In this document: positions 22,360-33,692 of the stretch, piece by piece
How the letters are laid out: each line of letters begins with the position of its first letter
Numbering within the stretch: the first letter of the stretch is position 1
Origin: Macrosoma leucophasiata
Taxonomy: Eukaryota; Arthropoda; Insecta; Lepidoptera; Hedylidae
DNA: 64,000 bases
Direction of reading: 5' to 3'
Assembly: GCA_036365455.1 (NCBI GenBank)
Contig: JAWQUS010000009.1
Location: 2,076,001-2,140,000, forward strand
Notes under the pieces: generated by a model
Told to the model about the DNA's origin: nothing
Seen by the model: the letters and a program-made list of their open reading frames with translations, nothing else
Database searches by the model: none
Translations under genes and position numbers: made by a program

Positions 22360-22700
22360 TCAGATATTAAGATATTTTTTACTACAAAGTTTGATAGTTG
22401 TCTATGTACTAATTCTTCTAATACTTTAGAAGTGAAAGGAAGAATAGATGGGTCTATAATGGTTTGCTAAACTTGGGTTCGTTGTTTTAGAAAGAGGGAT
22501 AATATAAGCTTTACGCCAAACAGTAGGAAATGTCCCAGTTTGCAGTGAGAAGTTAAAAATATGGGTTAGGGCTGGAAGAATGCTATCAATAATAAGAAAA
22601 ATCATCTTACGGCTCACTCCATTACATCCAACAGCGTTGGATTTAATAGCGTGAGCACATTTTAATACGTCTTCGTCAGTAACAGAGGAAAATGTAAATA
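22360..22700 (-). pseudogene. LINE reverse transcriptase N-terminal fragment
   Basis: Minus-strand pieces read FPTVWRKAYIIPLSKT and NHYRPI (22426-22617), the fingers region of a LINE reverse transcriptase, then FQSGFRKGHST at about 22310-22350, after which homology stops at foreign sequence. It is the same element as the 20770-21944 fragment. Confidence 0.7.
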
Positions 22701-22825
22701 AATTTGGGGGAAACGGATTCTAAGATAAATTAAATGAAGTTGGAGAGGTAGCAGAAACGTTAGAAGATGACATTGAAGTGAAATAGTTATTAAGTTCGTT
22801 CAGGGAAAGAGATGAGGATCTGATA

Positions 22826-23960
22826 TTATTTAGATTTAGATTTGCTAAAACCCAAAGAACATAGAAATTTCCACGTGTCAGCCGAAGAAGAATTTTTAAT
22901 ATTATCGTGGATATCGTTTCGGCGTTTTGATACTCTTATCATATTGTTACACCAATTTCTTGCTAGCTTGTACAAGTTCCAATTGTCAATGTTACGATTC
23001 CTTCTAAATTTACAAAATGCTCTGTCTCGTCGAGCCATAGCCATGCGGATAATTCTAGTCATCCAGGGAGCTGGAGGACGCTTGATACGAACAGATCTAA
23101 TGGGAGCGTGAGAGTTAAAAAGATTCAGTACCTTATCATTTAATAATGCTAATTTATCATCAACTGTAGATGCAGTCAAAAAATCCGTCCAGTTCATATT
23201 CTGTGCATCTGCTTTGAGACGAGCAACATCCAAACGAGCGTAATTTCTTAAATGTACAATAGCTGGACGTGATTTAGGTGTTCTCATTTTGTAGCAAATG
23301 TAAATTAGGTCGTGTCGCAAGAAACTAGGGGCAGCGACTTGTCCATGATGCATAACTAAGTCCTTTGACGAATAAAAAATTAGGTCTAGCCAAGTATCAT
23401 CCGAATCAATATTCAAATGTGTAGCCTTGAGCGGAAGTAACGATATATGGGTTGTTTCAAGGATTAACCTCAATCTTTCTGAACGTGGAGAGACCCTAAG
23501 CATATCTGTGTTAAAATCACCCATTACTATGAGATGGTTGTACTCTGAGGCTAATGTTTCAAGCTGAGCTTCCAGAGTGGAGAAGTAATTGATAGCAGGA
23601 GGGCAATAAACAACACCCAGTACGGCTTTGCACCCATTCACTGATATTTTAATGAACAAAAATTCCGGATTACTGTCATAAAGCGAGGGAGAAGATGCAA
23701 TAATTTTATAAGTGATGTCACTCCGAAGATAGATAGCGACGCCCCCGCCTCTAGCCCCGGTACAATCGTTCCGAATAAGAACAAAATTAGGCAGACCAAA
23801 AGCAGTAGAGGTAAGTTAGGGTTTGAGCCAGGTCTCCGAAACTAAAATAGCATGTAAAAAAATATCAGTGAATACATCAAGAAACTCCGAATGATGCTGT
23901 GGAACACTTGGTGCGTTTGTGACACACATTTAGATGCTCAGACTGTGAAAAAATATTGTG
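22826..23960 (-). pseudogene. LINE ORF2 endonuclease part, broken
   Basis: Minus-strand frame with ETWLKP (about 23830), then a stop, then RNDCTGARGGGVAIYL, VVYCPPAINY and MGDFNTDML (about 23505-23535, catalytic GDFN). These are endonuclease motifs of a Jockey/CR1-type LINE. The long open part is 23659-22826. An internal stop near 23822 and loss of frame at the downstream end make it a pseudogene. Confidence 0.75.
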
Positions 23961-24325
23961 TTATCTACTATTCAAAGAAACATAATCATCACACGACGAA
24001 AGAGATAGCGAAGAATTATCACACGCAGAGTAAAAAGAATCACCATCCGACATAATATAGATTTATATAAAAATAAATATAAAAAATAAATATATAACAA
24101 TAAATATATAAAAATAAATATAAGTTTATATAATAATATAAGTTTATTTGCATATAACAAATTACAATAACAAATTACAATAAAATGAAGAACACAGTAG
24201 TACATTTGTGAGGAATCCTTATTAGTAATATGATTTCATAATATTATGTTTGTCGCAACTAGCACTTTTGCTAAGTTATTAAGAATAACTTGAAAAATAT
24301 AAATAAAAATATAATTATATATACG

Positions 24326-24651
24326 TAACGTAACGTAACGTAACTTCACGCCTGTAATCCCCGAAGGGGTAGGCAGAGGTAAATGCATGCATTCAATCAT
24401 ACATGCAAACACCCACGACTCGCCGGTTACGTTTTGGCCCATGTAACAGGTGGCGAACCTGTTGCCATCTCCGGGCACATTACCAAACTCCGGGGTACTG
24501 GGAAACTTCCAGAAAATGGAAAAATCCCAATAGAAGCAGAGATAAAGGATTTTAAACCGTTATCTCTGATAGTCCCCGACCCGGGAATCGAACCCAGGAC
24601 CTCCAGCGTAATAGTAGTGGCCTGCTACCACTACGCTACTGAGGCAGTTAT
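24326..24651 (-). repeat. SINE-B, full length with 11-bp duplication
   Basis: Flanked by ATTATATATAC (24315-24325 and 24652-24662). B box reads GGGAATCGAACCCAGG on +. The GTAAC run at its left is a short tandem repeat. Confidence 0.85.
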
Positions 24652-25011
24652 ATTATATATACCTTAACAAAATTATAAGTAAGTAGTCTATAAATCGACA
24701 GTCACTTATCCTGCCAATCGACCGTTTACAGATATTGATATTATGCAAAAACAAAGCTTACAAAGTCACCGTCACATAAAACGAAACAACACATCGAATG
24801 ACGCATACATTAATAACAAAAACAATATTTAGGCGATAACGTATTAAAGAATCCAAAGTTGCATTTAAATATGTTAATCCATAACGACTTAAGTTATCTT
24901 CTACATATTAAAAAGAAAAAAATAAAAAAATATTATAGTTTCAGAACGAAACCAAGTGACAGTTATGTCAACCTGACAACATGCAAAAATGTTAAGGATA
25001 TGACAGGTGAC

Positions 25012-25426
25012 TTTTTTTTTTGTTATTATGGCATCGCTATTACGCATATTGCCAGTGTCAAGTAAAACGATATTTCATATTTATTTAAGCAGCGTAAAAA
25101 TTAGTATAATATAGTCATAAAATATAATATGTAAGTATCAAGTATATAAGTTATCAAGTATAATATGTCAGTCAAGTGAGTTACAATCAAGTTATTCGAG
25201 TAAAGCGATGGCTTCTTTACCAGAACATTTACAATGAAGTTTTGGAGGCAACCTGAAAGGTCGTGTTTTCGCACTGTTATTCTATTTCACTATACACGGG
25301 CACTGTAATAAACCTATATCAAACAAAATGCCACCAATTTTATTCAATATAACTTAAAAATACACCAAGAAAATGAAATAAAATAAGAGCACCATACGCC
25401 TCTTTCAAGGTTTCCGCCAAAACCTC
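25012..25426 (-). mobile_element. Retroposon K copy 1
   Basis: About 415 bp read on the minus strand, from GAGGTTTTGGCGGAAACC to an A tail (T run at 25011-25021 on +). It is flanked by GACAGGTRAC duplications (25002-25011 and 25427-25436). No coding frame of note. It shares start and end with the copy at 57421-57838 at roughly 95% identity by eye. Confidence 0.75.
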
Positions 25427-25485
25427 GACAGGTAACTTGTAAAGTGTAAACAAAAAATAGCACAGCAAAATTATTAAAAAAGAGA

Positions 25486-25506
25486 GAGAGATAGAGAGAG
25501 AGAGAG
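25486..25506. repeat. GA-rich microsatellite
   Basis: AGAGAGAGAGATAGAGAG run. Confidence 0.7.
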
Positions 25507-25815
25507 TAGATGAATTTAATGGAAGACAACGCTATCTTTAACGAGTTATCAACACATGAACAAAAAGGGTCGCTATTATCTAAGTGTGTATAAACATGAG
25601 TGACAAACAAAACGAAAAATACATTCACGACATTGATTGTTAACGAAACGCGGGGTGATAACAGTAACGAAACGACACAACAGCACAATCACTTATTTCT
25701 TGATAACGCGTTTGGATCTGGAAGGCAAAGGAAGCACCTCCTTTGGTGGAGTGGGTTGCGGCTTGTTCCGAGTGCTTGAAGTTTTCACAACAGCCGCCAC
25801 GGGCGGTCTGCCATG

Positions 25816-26560
25816 CTAAGCCGTCAGTGCTGCGAGATCTTCTTGCCACAATATACGGCTACGCTTGCCATCCGGGAGTCTTACGTAAATGCTGCAGTCC
25901 AAAGTCCATACCTTATTGACGCCAAAATGTTTCTTAGCAGCTGTGAAAATGGCTTGACGCTGACGGGTCAGGAACTCCGACAGTACATAAGGGGAGCCTT
26001 TCAATTTGGTTAAAACCAAATTGAAAGGCTCCAGACAGTGCATTTGATATTGGGATCATTAAAGCGCAGTAAAATGGGCCTAGTACGTTCATCACTTTTT
26101 AAGCCCAATCTATGACAGGAAGTCAGAACTGTTGAATTCAGCTCAGTTAAGCCTAGCTGTTTATGCATAATAGCGATAGTGGTGTCTGCAGTATTCTCAT
26201 CTGTCATCTCCGGTACCCCATTGAGTAATAGAAACTTGCGCCTATGTCGAGTCTCAATTATATCCATGCTCCGGCTCAGATCAATAATTTGCTGATGGAG
26301 TAGACTAAAGACACTTCTCACGTGCTCCTTAAAGTCAGCAAAGTCTCGAGACAATACACATAAATCGGTACCTGTGGTTGATGTTAAAGTAGCCTGGAGA
26401 TGAGACTCAAAGTCAGCCATACGCTGATTGAGGGACAATAATGCTATTCTCTGGACCTCAGCGATGTCTTGGATGATAGATGTCATTATAGTGGTAGCAA
26501 AAACAGTGAATAATAACAAACAACTGTGATGTGTTTCAGTGTTGACAGGTCGATGGCAGG
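25816..26560 (-). pseudogene. LINE ORF1 protein, broken
   Basis: The first part (26560-26010, starting near MTSIIQDIAEVQR) has a heptad-rich segment followed by RRKFLLLNGVPE and RLGLKSDERTRPILLRF, the RNA-binding core typical of LINE ORF1 proteins. The frame then breaks and resumes at about 26018 with KLKGSPYVLSEFLTRQRQ...FGVNKVW, the usual ORF1 C-terminal region, ending at TAG 25816. The break coincides exactly with a 19-bp perfect inverted duplication (25993-26032). The protein would bind LINE RNA; this copy cannot be made intact. Confidence 0.7.
25993..26032. repeat. Perfect hairpin, 19-bp arms, 2-base loop
   Basis: Arms 25993-26011 and 26014-26032; it sits exactly at the frame break of the LINE ORF1. 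Confidence 0.9.
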
Positions 26561-26864
26561 TTGGTGCAATATACAACTTCTAAATCATTTAATAACTTGC
26601 TGTCTTCTTATTATCTAATGAATTGAAGTGTAAATAATATATGTAAGTACTTTTTGTCAACTTAAACTTAATTAATTATTATTTATGAATATAATATAAG
26701 TAGAATACATGTGCATTACTTTTTGCACCTTCCCGAAAACATCCGTTTTGTCCTAGGTTAAACCCATACTCTACTGCCGCTTAGTCAATATTACTAACTA
26801 GATTTTTCGGTACGGTCTCTACGGGTAGTAAAAGTTGACTGGAAGCTCTTTCTGGTTTTATTAA

Positions 26865-27078
26865 AGACCCAGTTAGTCCAGCGGTGTGAGACGACCGTTT
26901 AATTTGCAGGGGTTTTTTTTTTGATCCCCGCACCATGACAAATATTTGTATGGCCTACAGATATTTGTTTCGGGTCTGGGCGTTTGTGTATGTTTTGTAT
27001 GTATACAAGGGCATACATAACAGAAGTTCTTTCCTAATGCGGGCTGTGAACGTACGCGTATTTTATTTATTTACTTAT
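26865..27078 (+). repeat. SINE-C, head damaged
   Basis: CCAGTTAGTCCAGCGGTGTG (A-box-like), B-box region replaced by a T run, then GACAAATATTTGTATGGCCT and a TTTATTTATTTA tail. Flanked by 47-bp direct repeats (26816-26862 and 27081-27127). Confidence 0.75.
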
Positions 27079-27656
27079 GATCTCTACTGGTAGTAAAAGT
27101 TGACTGAAAGCTCTTTCTGGTTTTATTGCCGAATTTATTTCTCCTTTACAGACCTTTATTGCTGCTTTTTACATTTCTCCTTTCCGTTAATATCCGTATT
27201 TTAAGACATTGCAGTGTAAAAGAGAAATCTGTGAAATGTTGCCACCCTGAGCCAGAAATCACAGGGACGTACATTTATACTTAAAAGAACATACGTTTTG
27301 CCAATAAACCAGTGCATCTGAAATTCTCAGAGGACTATAACGATGTTACTATAGTTTATGTGTCCACTGCTAGACAAAAACAAACTTAAACACCAAAAAC
27401 ACCTACAACAGTGTCGTGAGTCTTAAGGGGAAAATATGCCATAATCGCCACGCTTGGCAGGCGGATTGGCGATCGCAGTGACGGTAGTTTTATAGCGGGA
27501 CGTTGCTGCCCATCCCGCGTTGTTATATTTACTACCGTCCTATTGGAATGGTTTGACCGCTATTGTTCGGTTGACTGGCTGCACTTGCGGTTGAATTTTC
27601 TTCCAGTAAAAGAAAGTTCTTCCACCAGTGGGCAGTGGGATCGTCACGTACCGACG

Positions 27657-27960
27657 CCAGTTTATTATGATTATAATAATAATGGCAACCCGCGAATGGG
27701 GGGAGGCCTAGAGCTTTCTCCACCGCGCTGCTCCAATGCGGATTGGTGGAGATACGGGTTAGTGGGCAACCCGCTGTCGGATATTTTCAAACCACCCATA
27801 AGGCCCCCGGCGAGGTTGTTTGACGGCCTAACGTGCCCTCCCAAGCAAGGAAACGCGCATTTTAATTTGTCACTAGCGGTCACCCATCACACACCCGACC
27901 GCGCCCGTATCGCTTAACCGAGTAGATCGCTTACGATCTACACCAACCAATGCTCGCTTC
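27657..27960 (-). repeat. SINE-D, diverged
   Basis: Tail ATAATAATAATGGCAACCC, GGCCTAGAGC, and CACTAGCGGTCACCCATCAC near the head. About 60 bp shorter than the copy at 11684. Confidence 0.75.
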
Positions 27961-28163
27961 AATGATGACGCGCTTATTATGATTGATAACAGATAATTAC
28001 TTGCAGAGGTACCAGCGGCATCGACATCGACTTGCGGCGGGTGGACATCGACCAATGCCCCTTGAAGCCCGGCTCCACCCAGCTGAATATCTTCGCGGGC
28101 ACTGACAAATGCAAGAAGACTACTACTGAGGTAATTCGTGTTTTTCCTTTTGTTTTATTATAT

Positions 28164-28268
28164 ACGGAAGGTGGCAATCAACCATGCAGCTCACATTGAT
28201 GTTAAGCGATGACTGCGGAACCAGAAGTCAAAATGCAGATGCGTTGCCACCCCTGAGACTTAATAGGC
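28164..28268 (-). repeat. SINE-A, 3' part, decayed
   Basis: GGCAATCAACCATGCAG, TTGATGTTAAGCGATGACTG and AATGCAGATGCGTTGCCACC are recognisable. Confidence 0.6.
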
Positions 28269-28465
28269 TAGGATCCCACTGCACAATCATTTCGTTCATC
28301 CGTATATGCTGCAAACCTAATTTAGTTATGTTTCTGTGACAGTCTATCTGTTAGTCTATCACAGTAGATTTTCTGGGAAGGTATTGGACCGGGATAGTTT
28401 TCACAAGCTGACTGTGCAAACGTCGTTCTGCCATACAATAAATGTAAGTCCATGGTTGAAAATAA

Positions 28466-28774
28466 ACGTAACTTCACGCCTGTAATCCCCGAAGGAATAG
28501 GCAGAGGTAAATGCATGCAGTCAAGCATACATACAAACACCCACAATTCGCCGGTTACGTTTTTGGCTCATGTAACAGGTGGCGAGCCTGTTGACATCTC
28601 CGGGCACATTACCAAACTTCGAGGTACTGGGAAATTTCCGAAAAGTGGGAAAATCCCAAAAGAACCAGAATAAAAGGACACCTTTATGTCTGAAAACCCC
28701 CTACCCGGGAATCGAACCCAGGACCTCGGCGTAGTAGTAGTGGCCTGCTACCACTAAGCTACCGAGACAGTTAA
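28466..28774 (-). repeat. SINE-B, full length
   Basis: ACGTAACTTCACGCCTGTAA to CTACCGAGACAGTT, with B box GGGAATCGAACCCAGG. Confidence 0.85.
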
Positions 28775-28824
28775 AATATTTTTTCAAAATCAGAGTTTTC
28801 CATCATTGTGAGGTGGTCACCTTT

Positions 28825-28945
28825 ACCAAATCACTTAAGCGTTAGAAAGCGCAGCTGCATTTTGCCCTTTGTGTAGAGTTCTAAAGGCCGCAGTATTCCT
28901 TACCACTCATATTATGAACTGCATGCTTGTTGCACTTTTATAACA
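28825..28945 (+). repeat. SINE-A, 3' part, decayed
   Basis: GCAGCTGCATTTTGCCC, AAAGGCCGCAGT and TGAACTGCATGCTTGTTGC remain. Confidence 0.5.
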
Positions 28946-28946
28946 C

Positions 28947-29395
28947 TAGCGGTCCGCCCCGGCTTCGCGCGGTTTCAATGTTACCTACTCTGTCCTATTC
29001 ATCTTAGGGTGAAGTTATATATTAACCCCCTTATTCATAAACGTACATTAGATACGTTTTAGCTATAGAATGCTTTGTCTTTGCCAGTTACATTGTCAAA
29101 TGTGCAGGATAGAAAAAGACAAAGGAGAGATTAGTAACACTTTACCTAAAATACGTTTATGAATAAGAGGGTAAGTATATATTAATATAACTATTTTTTT
29201 TTAATTAAAAATTAAATATATTATAATTTATACATTAATGTATATTAATTGAAGTGATATAGCCTAAAGCCTTCCTCGATAAATGGGGTATCTAACACTG
29301 AAAGAATTTTTCAAATTGGACCAGTAGTTCCTGAGCTTCAAGCAAACAAACAAACGAACTCTTCAGCTTTATAATATTATAAGTAAAGATAAGAA
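28947..29395 (+). repeat. Repeat S, interrupted by MITE F
   Basis: Head ACTAGCGGTCCGCCCCGGCT, then MITE F at 29026-29171, then the body TAGCCTAAAGCCTTCC, TCTAACACTGAAAGAA and TTATAATATTATAAGTAAA. Confidence 0.65.
29026..29171. mobile_element. MITE F copy 2
   Basis: 146 bp, inverted CCCCCTTATTCATAAACGTA ends, flanked by TAA on both sides, consistent with PIF/Harbinger-type 3-bp duplication. Confidence 0.8.
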
Positions 29396-29692
29396 ACAAG
29401 CACATGTCTGCTTACTACTAAAATATATATTACATAGTTTACAATAAGTTGTGTAGACTTAAAACTCGATAAAACGAAAGTTTAAAGTGCAAAGTGCAAG
29501 ACCGTGTTCGGTTAAGTTCAACCACAACAAGTATATCTTCAACTTAACGTATGATAAGTTGCGCGAAGTAAGTAACAGTCACTTAGTTTCCAACCTTTCA
29601 GTATTCATTTGGGCGTACACAAAATAGCTTTATTTTAAAACTTAGAAATTTTACTTGAAATATGTCTAAAGTTGATGAAATATATTTCTAAC

Positions 29693-29900
29693 TAGCTTTT
29701 TTCCCGCGGCTTTTTTCGCTCGTATAAGAATTTCCCGTAGGATTGAGTGATTTTCCCGCTGTAAAAAGTAGCCTAAATATTGGCCAGGCTTAGTATCTAT
29801 ACACCACAAAAAGTTTCATTCGAATCCGTCCAGGATCTTCGGAGATTAGCCTGGACAAAGGGACAAACAGACAGACAAAAAAAAATCATTAAAAGTGTCT
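29693..29900 (+). repeat. Old repeat with GACAGACAAAAAA end
   Basis: AACTAGCTTTTTTCCCGCGG at left, TCGGAGATTAGCCTGGAC and ACAAACAGACAGACAAAAAA at right, like the 3' part of RTE-derived lepidopteran repeats. Confidence 0.45.
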
Positions 29901-30360
29901 TAATGCTATTTTAACATCGCCCCCTATTAGTTTTTCGTAAAAATATACAATGTACAGACACGCGGATTTTACTGTTTTATTATATGCTAAATATGCTATA
30001 TGCTAAATATCTAGAGTAAATGAAACGAACTTCTTAGGAATCACATTAGACAAACATTTAACTTGGAAAGCACATATTGATAAAGTTTGCAATAAAGTTA
30101 ATAAATTTGTATATGTGCTTTAAAAATTACAAAAAACTTCAGACCAAAAAACTGTTCTGGCGGCGTACCATGCATACGTGTCCTCTATTTTAAGCTATGG
30201 TCTTATAATATGGGGAAACTCTACAAATATACAAAGGGCATTTTTAACTCAAAAGAAGTGTATTCGAGCTATTGGTGGGATACCAAAATGGGAATCCAGA
30301 AAACCTTTGTTTAAAAAATTTCGTATTTTGACTTAACCCTGCATGTACATAATCGCAGTT

Positions 30361-30493
30361 TATTTTTAAAGAAAAATGGAAAGAAAAATTTGACTTCAGG
30401 CGAGAAATTCAAATTTTTCTTTCCATTTTTCTTTAAAAATAAAACATATTTCACAAGCATGTGTTAATGCGAAATAATTTAAAACAATTATTC
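30361..30493. mobile_element. Repeat E, internally deleted snap-back copy
   Basis: 133-bp insertion flanked by perfect TCGCAGTT duplications (30353-30360 and 30494-30501). Two inverted copies of the border segment (about 30361-30393 and 30409-30441) enclose only the end of the tRNA-like module. It interrupts a LINE. Confidence 0.8.
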
Positions 30494-30715
30494 TCGCAGT
30501 TGCAAAGTTTGTAAAGTTACAACCGCATTTATTTAAAAAGGCAATAGACATGTCTCCAAGAGCTACGAGAAATCAACATAGAACAGTACTGCCAAAAGTG
30601 CCTCGAACGACTATGTACATGAATAGCTGTTATGTTATGTGTGGAGTTATATTTAATAGTTTACCCAAAGATCTGAAAGTTTTTCCTTTTAACACATTTG
30701 TAGGAAAACTTAACT

Positions 30716-31016
30716 TTTACTGGTGGTAGAGCTCCAGTGACGGAGCTTGCGGGCGTAGGCACCACCGCATTACCTAATATACTTGCCGCTAAATGGTAGT
30801 GTTCAGCACTATCGTGTTCCGGTCAGGTGGTAATGTACGGCCCTGTAATTACCGGCACAGAGGCATAACACCTAATGCCTCAGGAGTGGCAGCGCATCTG
30901 CATTTTGACCTCTGGTCATTGTGTGGGTGTCTATAGGCTGCAGTCATCACTTAACATCAATGTGAACTGCATGCTTGTTTGCCACTTTGGGTACATAAAA
31001 AAAAAAAAAAAAAAAC
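30716..31016 (+). repeat. SINE-A, full length, in LINE
   Basis: Head TACTGGTGGTAGAGCTCCAG to GGGTACATAAAAAAAAAA. AAAACTTA-like sequence flanks both sides. Confidence 0.9.
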
Positions 31017-31091
31017 TTAAATTGTGGTTCATTGAAAAATGCTTCTATTCAGTCACTGAATATGTTGACATGCAAAAAAGTAATTGTTCAC

Positions 31092-31567
31092 AAAGGAGAT
31101 GTTGCGAGTTCGGTTCTGGTTCGTACACGTCCTCAAAAAATGGGTAAATTAAAGAAGAATCCGAAAAAAATACAATTAATTTATTTAAGAATTTATTTTA
31201 GAGTTACAACCACATTTAATTCAAACGATTTTATCATTTTCAACTATGTTAAACATGGCGGCGATGCAGCCGACACTTGGGATCGATCGATTTCGATAGT
31301 ATTTAGAAAATATTACTTTTTTCTCCAAGTAATTTATAATCAAAATACAATTTATAAAATGAAAATGTCAAAATGACATCGCCCGCCATATTCGCCATGT
31401 TGGTTTTGAGTTGCAATTCTAACTGCAAATAATGTTTTGTAACTGCAAACAAAGCTAAATAAGTGAAAATATGCAGTAAAAGACGTTTTTATATTGATTT
31501 TGCCTGTTTAATGATATTGTGTACAATACATGGCCGGAGCTCCATACATTTTTGCAACATCTCCTTT
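31092..31567. mobile_element. DNA-transposon-like element P, non-coding
   Basis: Inverted ends AAAGGAGATGTTGC (31092-31105) and GCAACATCTCCTTT (31554-31567), about 476 bp. The left end (GTTCTGGTTCGTACACGTCC) recurs inverted at 36070-36127. Confidence 0.6.
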
Positions 31568-31676
31568 AATTTGACTATTTTATTATGTATTGGAATTATG
31601 ATTTTTATTTGTAACAGTATTTGACATTTAAACATAAGTATAATATTGTATAAAGCAAATCCGCAACTAGTTTAAT

Positions 31677-31968
31677 TACTGGTGGTAGAGCTCCAGTGAC
31701 GGACCTCGCGGGCGTAGGCACCACCGCATTACCTAATATACTTGCCGTTAAATGGTAGTGTTCAGCACTATCGTGTTCCGGTCAGGTGGTAATGTACGGC
31801 TCTGTAATTTCCGGCACAGAGGCATAACACCTAATGCCTCAGGAGTGGCAGCGCATTTGCATTTTGACCTCTGGTCATTGTGTGGGTGTCTATAGGCTGC
31901 AGTCATCACTTAACATCTATGTGAACTGCACGCTTGTTTGCCACTTTTATAACATAAAAAAAAAAAAT
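31677..31968 (+). repeat. SINE-A, full length, in LINE
   Basis: Head TACTGGTGGTAGAGCTCCAG to TAACATAAAAAAAAAAA. Confidence 0.9.
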
Positions 31969-32276
31969 CAAGTTATGACACTGCTTAACTATATTTTTTT
32001 TGCTTTGATTACTTATGTTTGGACAATTAGATGCTTAGAATGTTGTGATGATTTGACTTTAGAGACACATCTGACATTTTAAACTTGTATATTTAATTTA
32101 ATGGTAATTATCGTTTTATATTATGTTGACTTGGTTTAAGTAATTAATGATTATGTATTAAATTACCTATAATTGTAAAATTTGCACGTCGTTTATCGAC
32201 GAAATGTATAAGGCCACCGGCAATCTTTGTTATCACTGTAACTTACATTTTATGCAAATAAATAAATAAATAAATA

Positions 32277-33329
32277 TGTATATAGATATTTCAGATTATG
32301 GAGAGAGAACTTTTTTATTTATTTTTAGACGTCAATCAGCTAGATATCCACAAATGATTAGTTTTTAGTATCATTTTACGTTGACTATACACATTTTAAT
32401 TTGGTTAAAATAATAAGACTTTTTTTTTTATTTATTTACAAATACACATTTTGATGACCAGCTTTACTCCCTTAAACCATCACTGGTTTGTGTCTCAAAA
32501 CTTATTATTTGAAAGGTTACACAAGAATAATATTATTTAGGTAGATAGAATGAAAAAAAAAGTAAGCACTATAAGCAAACAACATTATAAGCTTGTTTGA
32601 CACATGTTTGTTTGACAAAATATTAATCATGCGGGTTAATTGAAATATTATAAAATCTAATGCGTAAACAACTCATTGTAAGCAATCGGCGACTCGGTGC
32701 CGAACATACAAAATACATACACTTACAAGTTGTTCCAATTCCACGGTAATTTTTTTTTTCTTTCATAATTTTGTTTATATCATTGAATATATTTTAAGTT
32801 ATCAGTCAAATACATTTTTTAAAATTTTTAGTATAATTATAATGACAAGCGGCGAAAGTGCACACAAAAGTCGCATCACATAGGAGGCATCTGCCCCTCT
32901 GTCAAGGCACAAATGTGAGCCCGTCTGGTCTGTGTTATTTAAAAGTATTTTAGAAATTTAACTTCTTTATATTGATGTTATAGAAGTTAAATTCATATCA
33001 CCCTGAATTATTATATCCTTAATATGACCCATGACCCACCAGTCACCCAGTATATAGTTACCCACACCGTAATGGTCAGGAATACAAAATCGTAGGCCTC
33101 GGAAGCATTAAATCATCGAATTATGTAGACTGGAGTGCAAAAAGTTTGAAATATAAACTTTTAGCATTCAGTACAGCTTTTTGCAGCATTATTTCTTAGT
33201 TTTCTCATATATTTCACTTGTTTATGAGTTTTAAAGTTTTGTGGTGAGCATTTATAAAAGTTGTATGCCTCAAACAGTTTTATAATATTATTTTTAATTG
33301 AAAATTGGAGTTTTGCTTTTGTAGTTTGC
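32277..33329. other. No recognisable feature
   Basis: AT-rich unique-looking sequence between a LINE tail and repeat E. I see no exon, long frame or repeat relative in the window. Confidence 0.5.
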
Positions 33330-33342
33330 GTATTTTATCTTT

Positions 33343-33692
33343 GTTTTATATTATTTCGCATTAACACATGCTTGTGAAATATATTTTATTTTTAAAGAAA
33401 AATGGAAAGAAAAATTTGACTTCAGGCGAGACTCGAACTCGCGACCTACTGGGAATCTAGTCCAGCCGCTCTTCCAATTGAGCTACTGAAGTCCTGCCCG
33501 ATTTGTCAAATCTTTCCTTCACATCTATTGCATTGCTTTATGGTAGCAGCAGCGCCATCTATGCTAGTTAGGCAACCGATATAATAGACTTTTCAGTTTA
33601 TTGAATATCGTAAAGAAGTCGCTTTTGCCCTTAATAATTGTTTTATATTATTTCGCATTAACACATGCTTGTGAAATAAAATATATTTCATT
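33343..33692 (-). mobile_element. Repeat E, permuted monomer with 13-bp target duplication
   Basis: 350-bp insertion between perfect copies of GTATTTTATCTTT (33330-33342 and 33693-33705). It starts and ends with the same 39-bp direct repeat (33342-33380 and 33639-33677), giving a unit period of 297 bp, so the copy is one unit plus a short overlap. Confidence 0.8.
33419..33492 (-). tRNA. tRNA-like module, anticodon not assignable
   Basis: Same 74-nt cloverleaf as at 373-446 with perfect acceptor, D and T stems. It lies inside repeat E. Confidence 0.45.

Larger units (their letters stand above)
20437..26580 (-). mobile_element. Broken two-ORF LINE with nested insertions
   Basis: In minus-strand order: an ORF1 region (26560-25816), an ORF2 region in pieces (23960-20770), and a 3' end at about 20437 with an AATA-type tail. 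Between ORF1 and ORF2 lie SINE-B (24326-24651) and retroposon K (25012-25426), both with target-site duplications. The order and shared strand suggest one original element, but ORF1 and ORF2 could come from two adjacent LINEs. Confidence 0.6.
29985..32276 (+). mobile_element. LINE 3' part with four nested insertions
   Basis: Plus-strand RT C-terminal pieces (NETNFLGITLDKHLTWKAH; SYGLIIWGNSTN; then after an insertion RATRNQHRTVLPKVP and NSLPKDLKVFP), a 3' UTR and an (AAAT)n tail at 32257-32276. It is interrupted by repeat E (30361-30493), SINE-A (30716-31016), a terminal-inverted-repeat element (31092-31567) and another SINE-A (31677-31968). Several stops show it is dead. Confidence 0.75.

Noticed and set aside
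25344..25688. 114-codon minus-strand frame
   Set aside because: It lies across retroposon K and GA-rich microsatellite; hydrophobic low-complexity translation, no domain.
30875..31147. Open frame starting in a SINE-A
   Set aside because: The same frame recurs in other SINE-A copies (for example 31834) and is carried by the repeat.
33343..33692. LTR-type element, because of 39-bp direct terminal repeats
   Set aside because: Too short, no primer-binding or polypurine tract, 13-bp duplication is too long for LTR integration, and tandem copies elsewhere explain the direct repeats.
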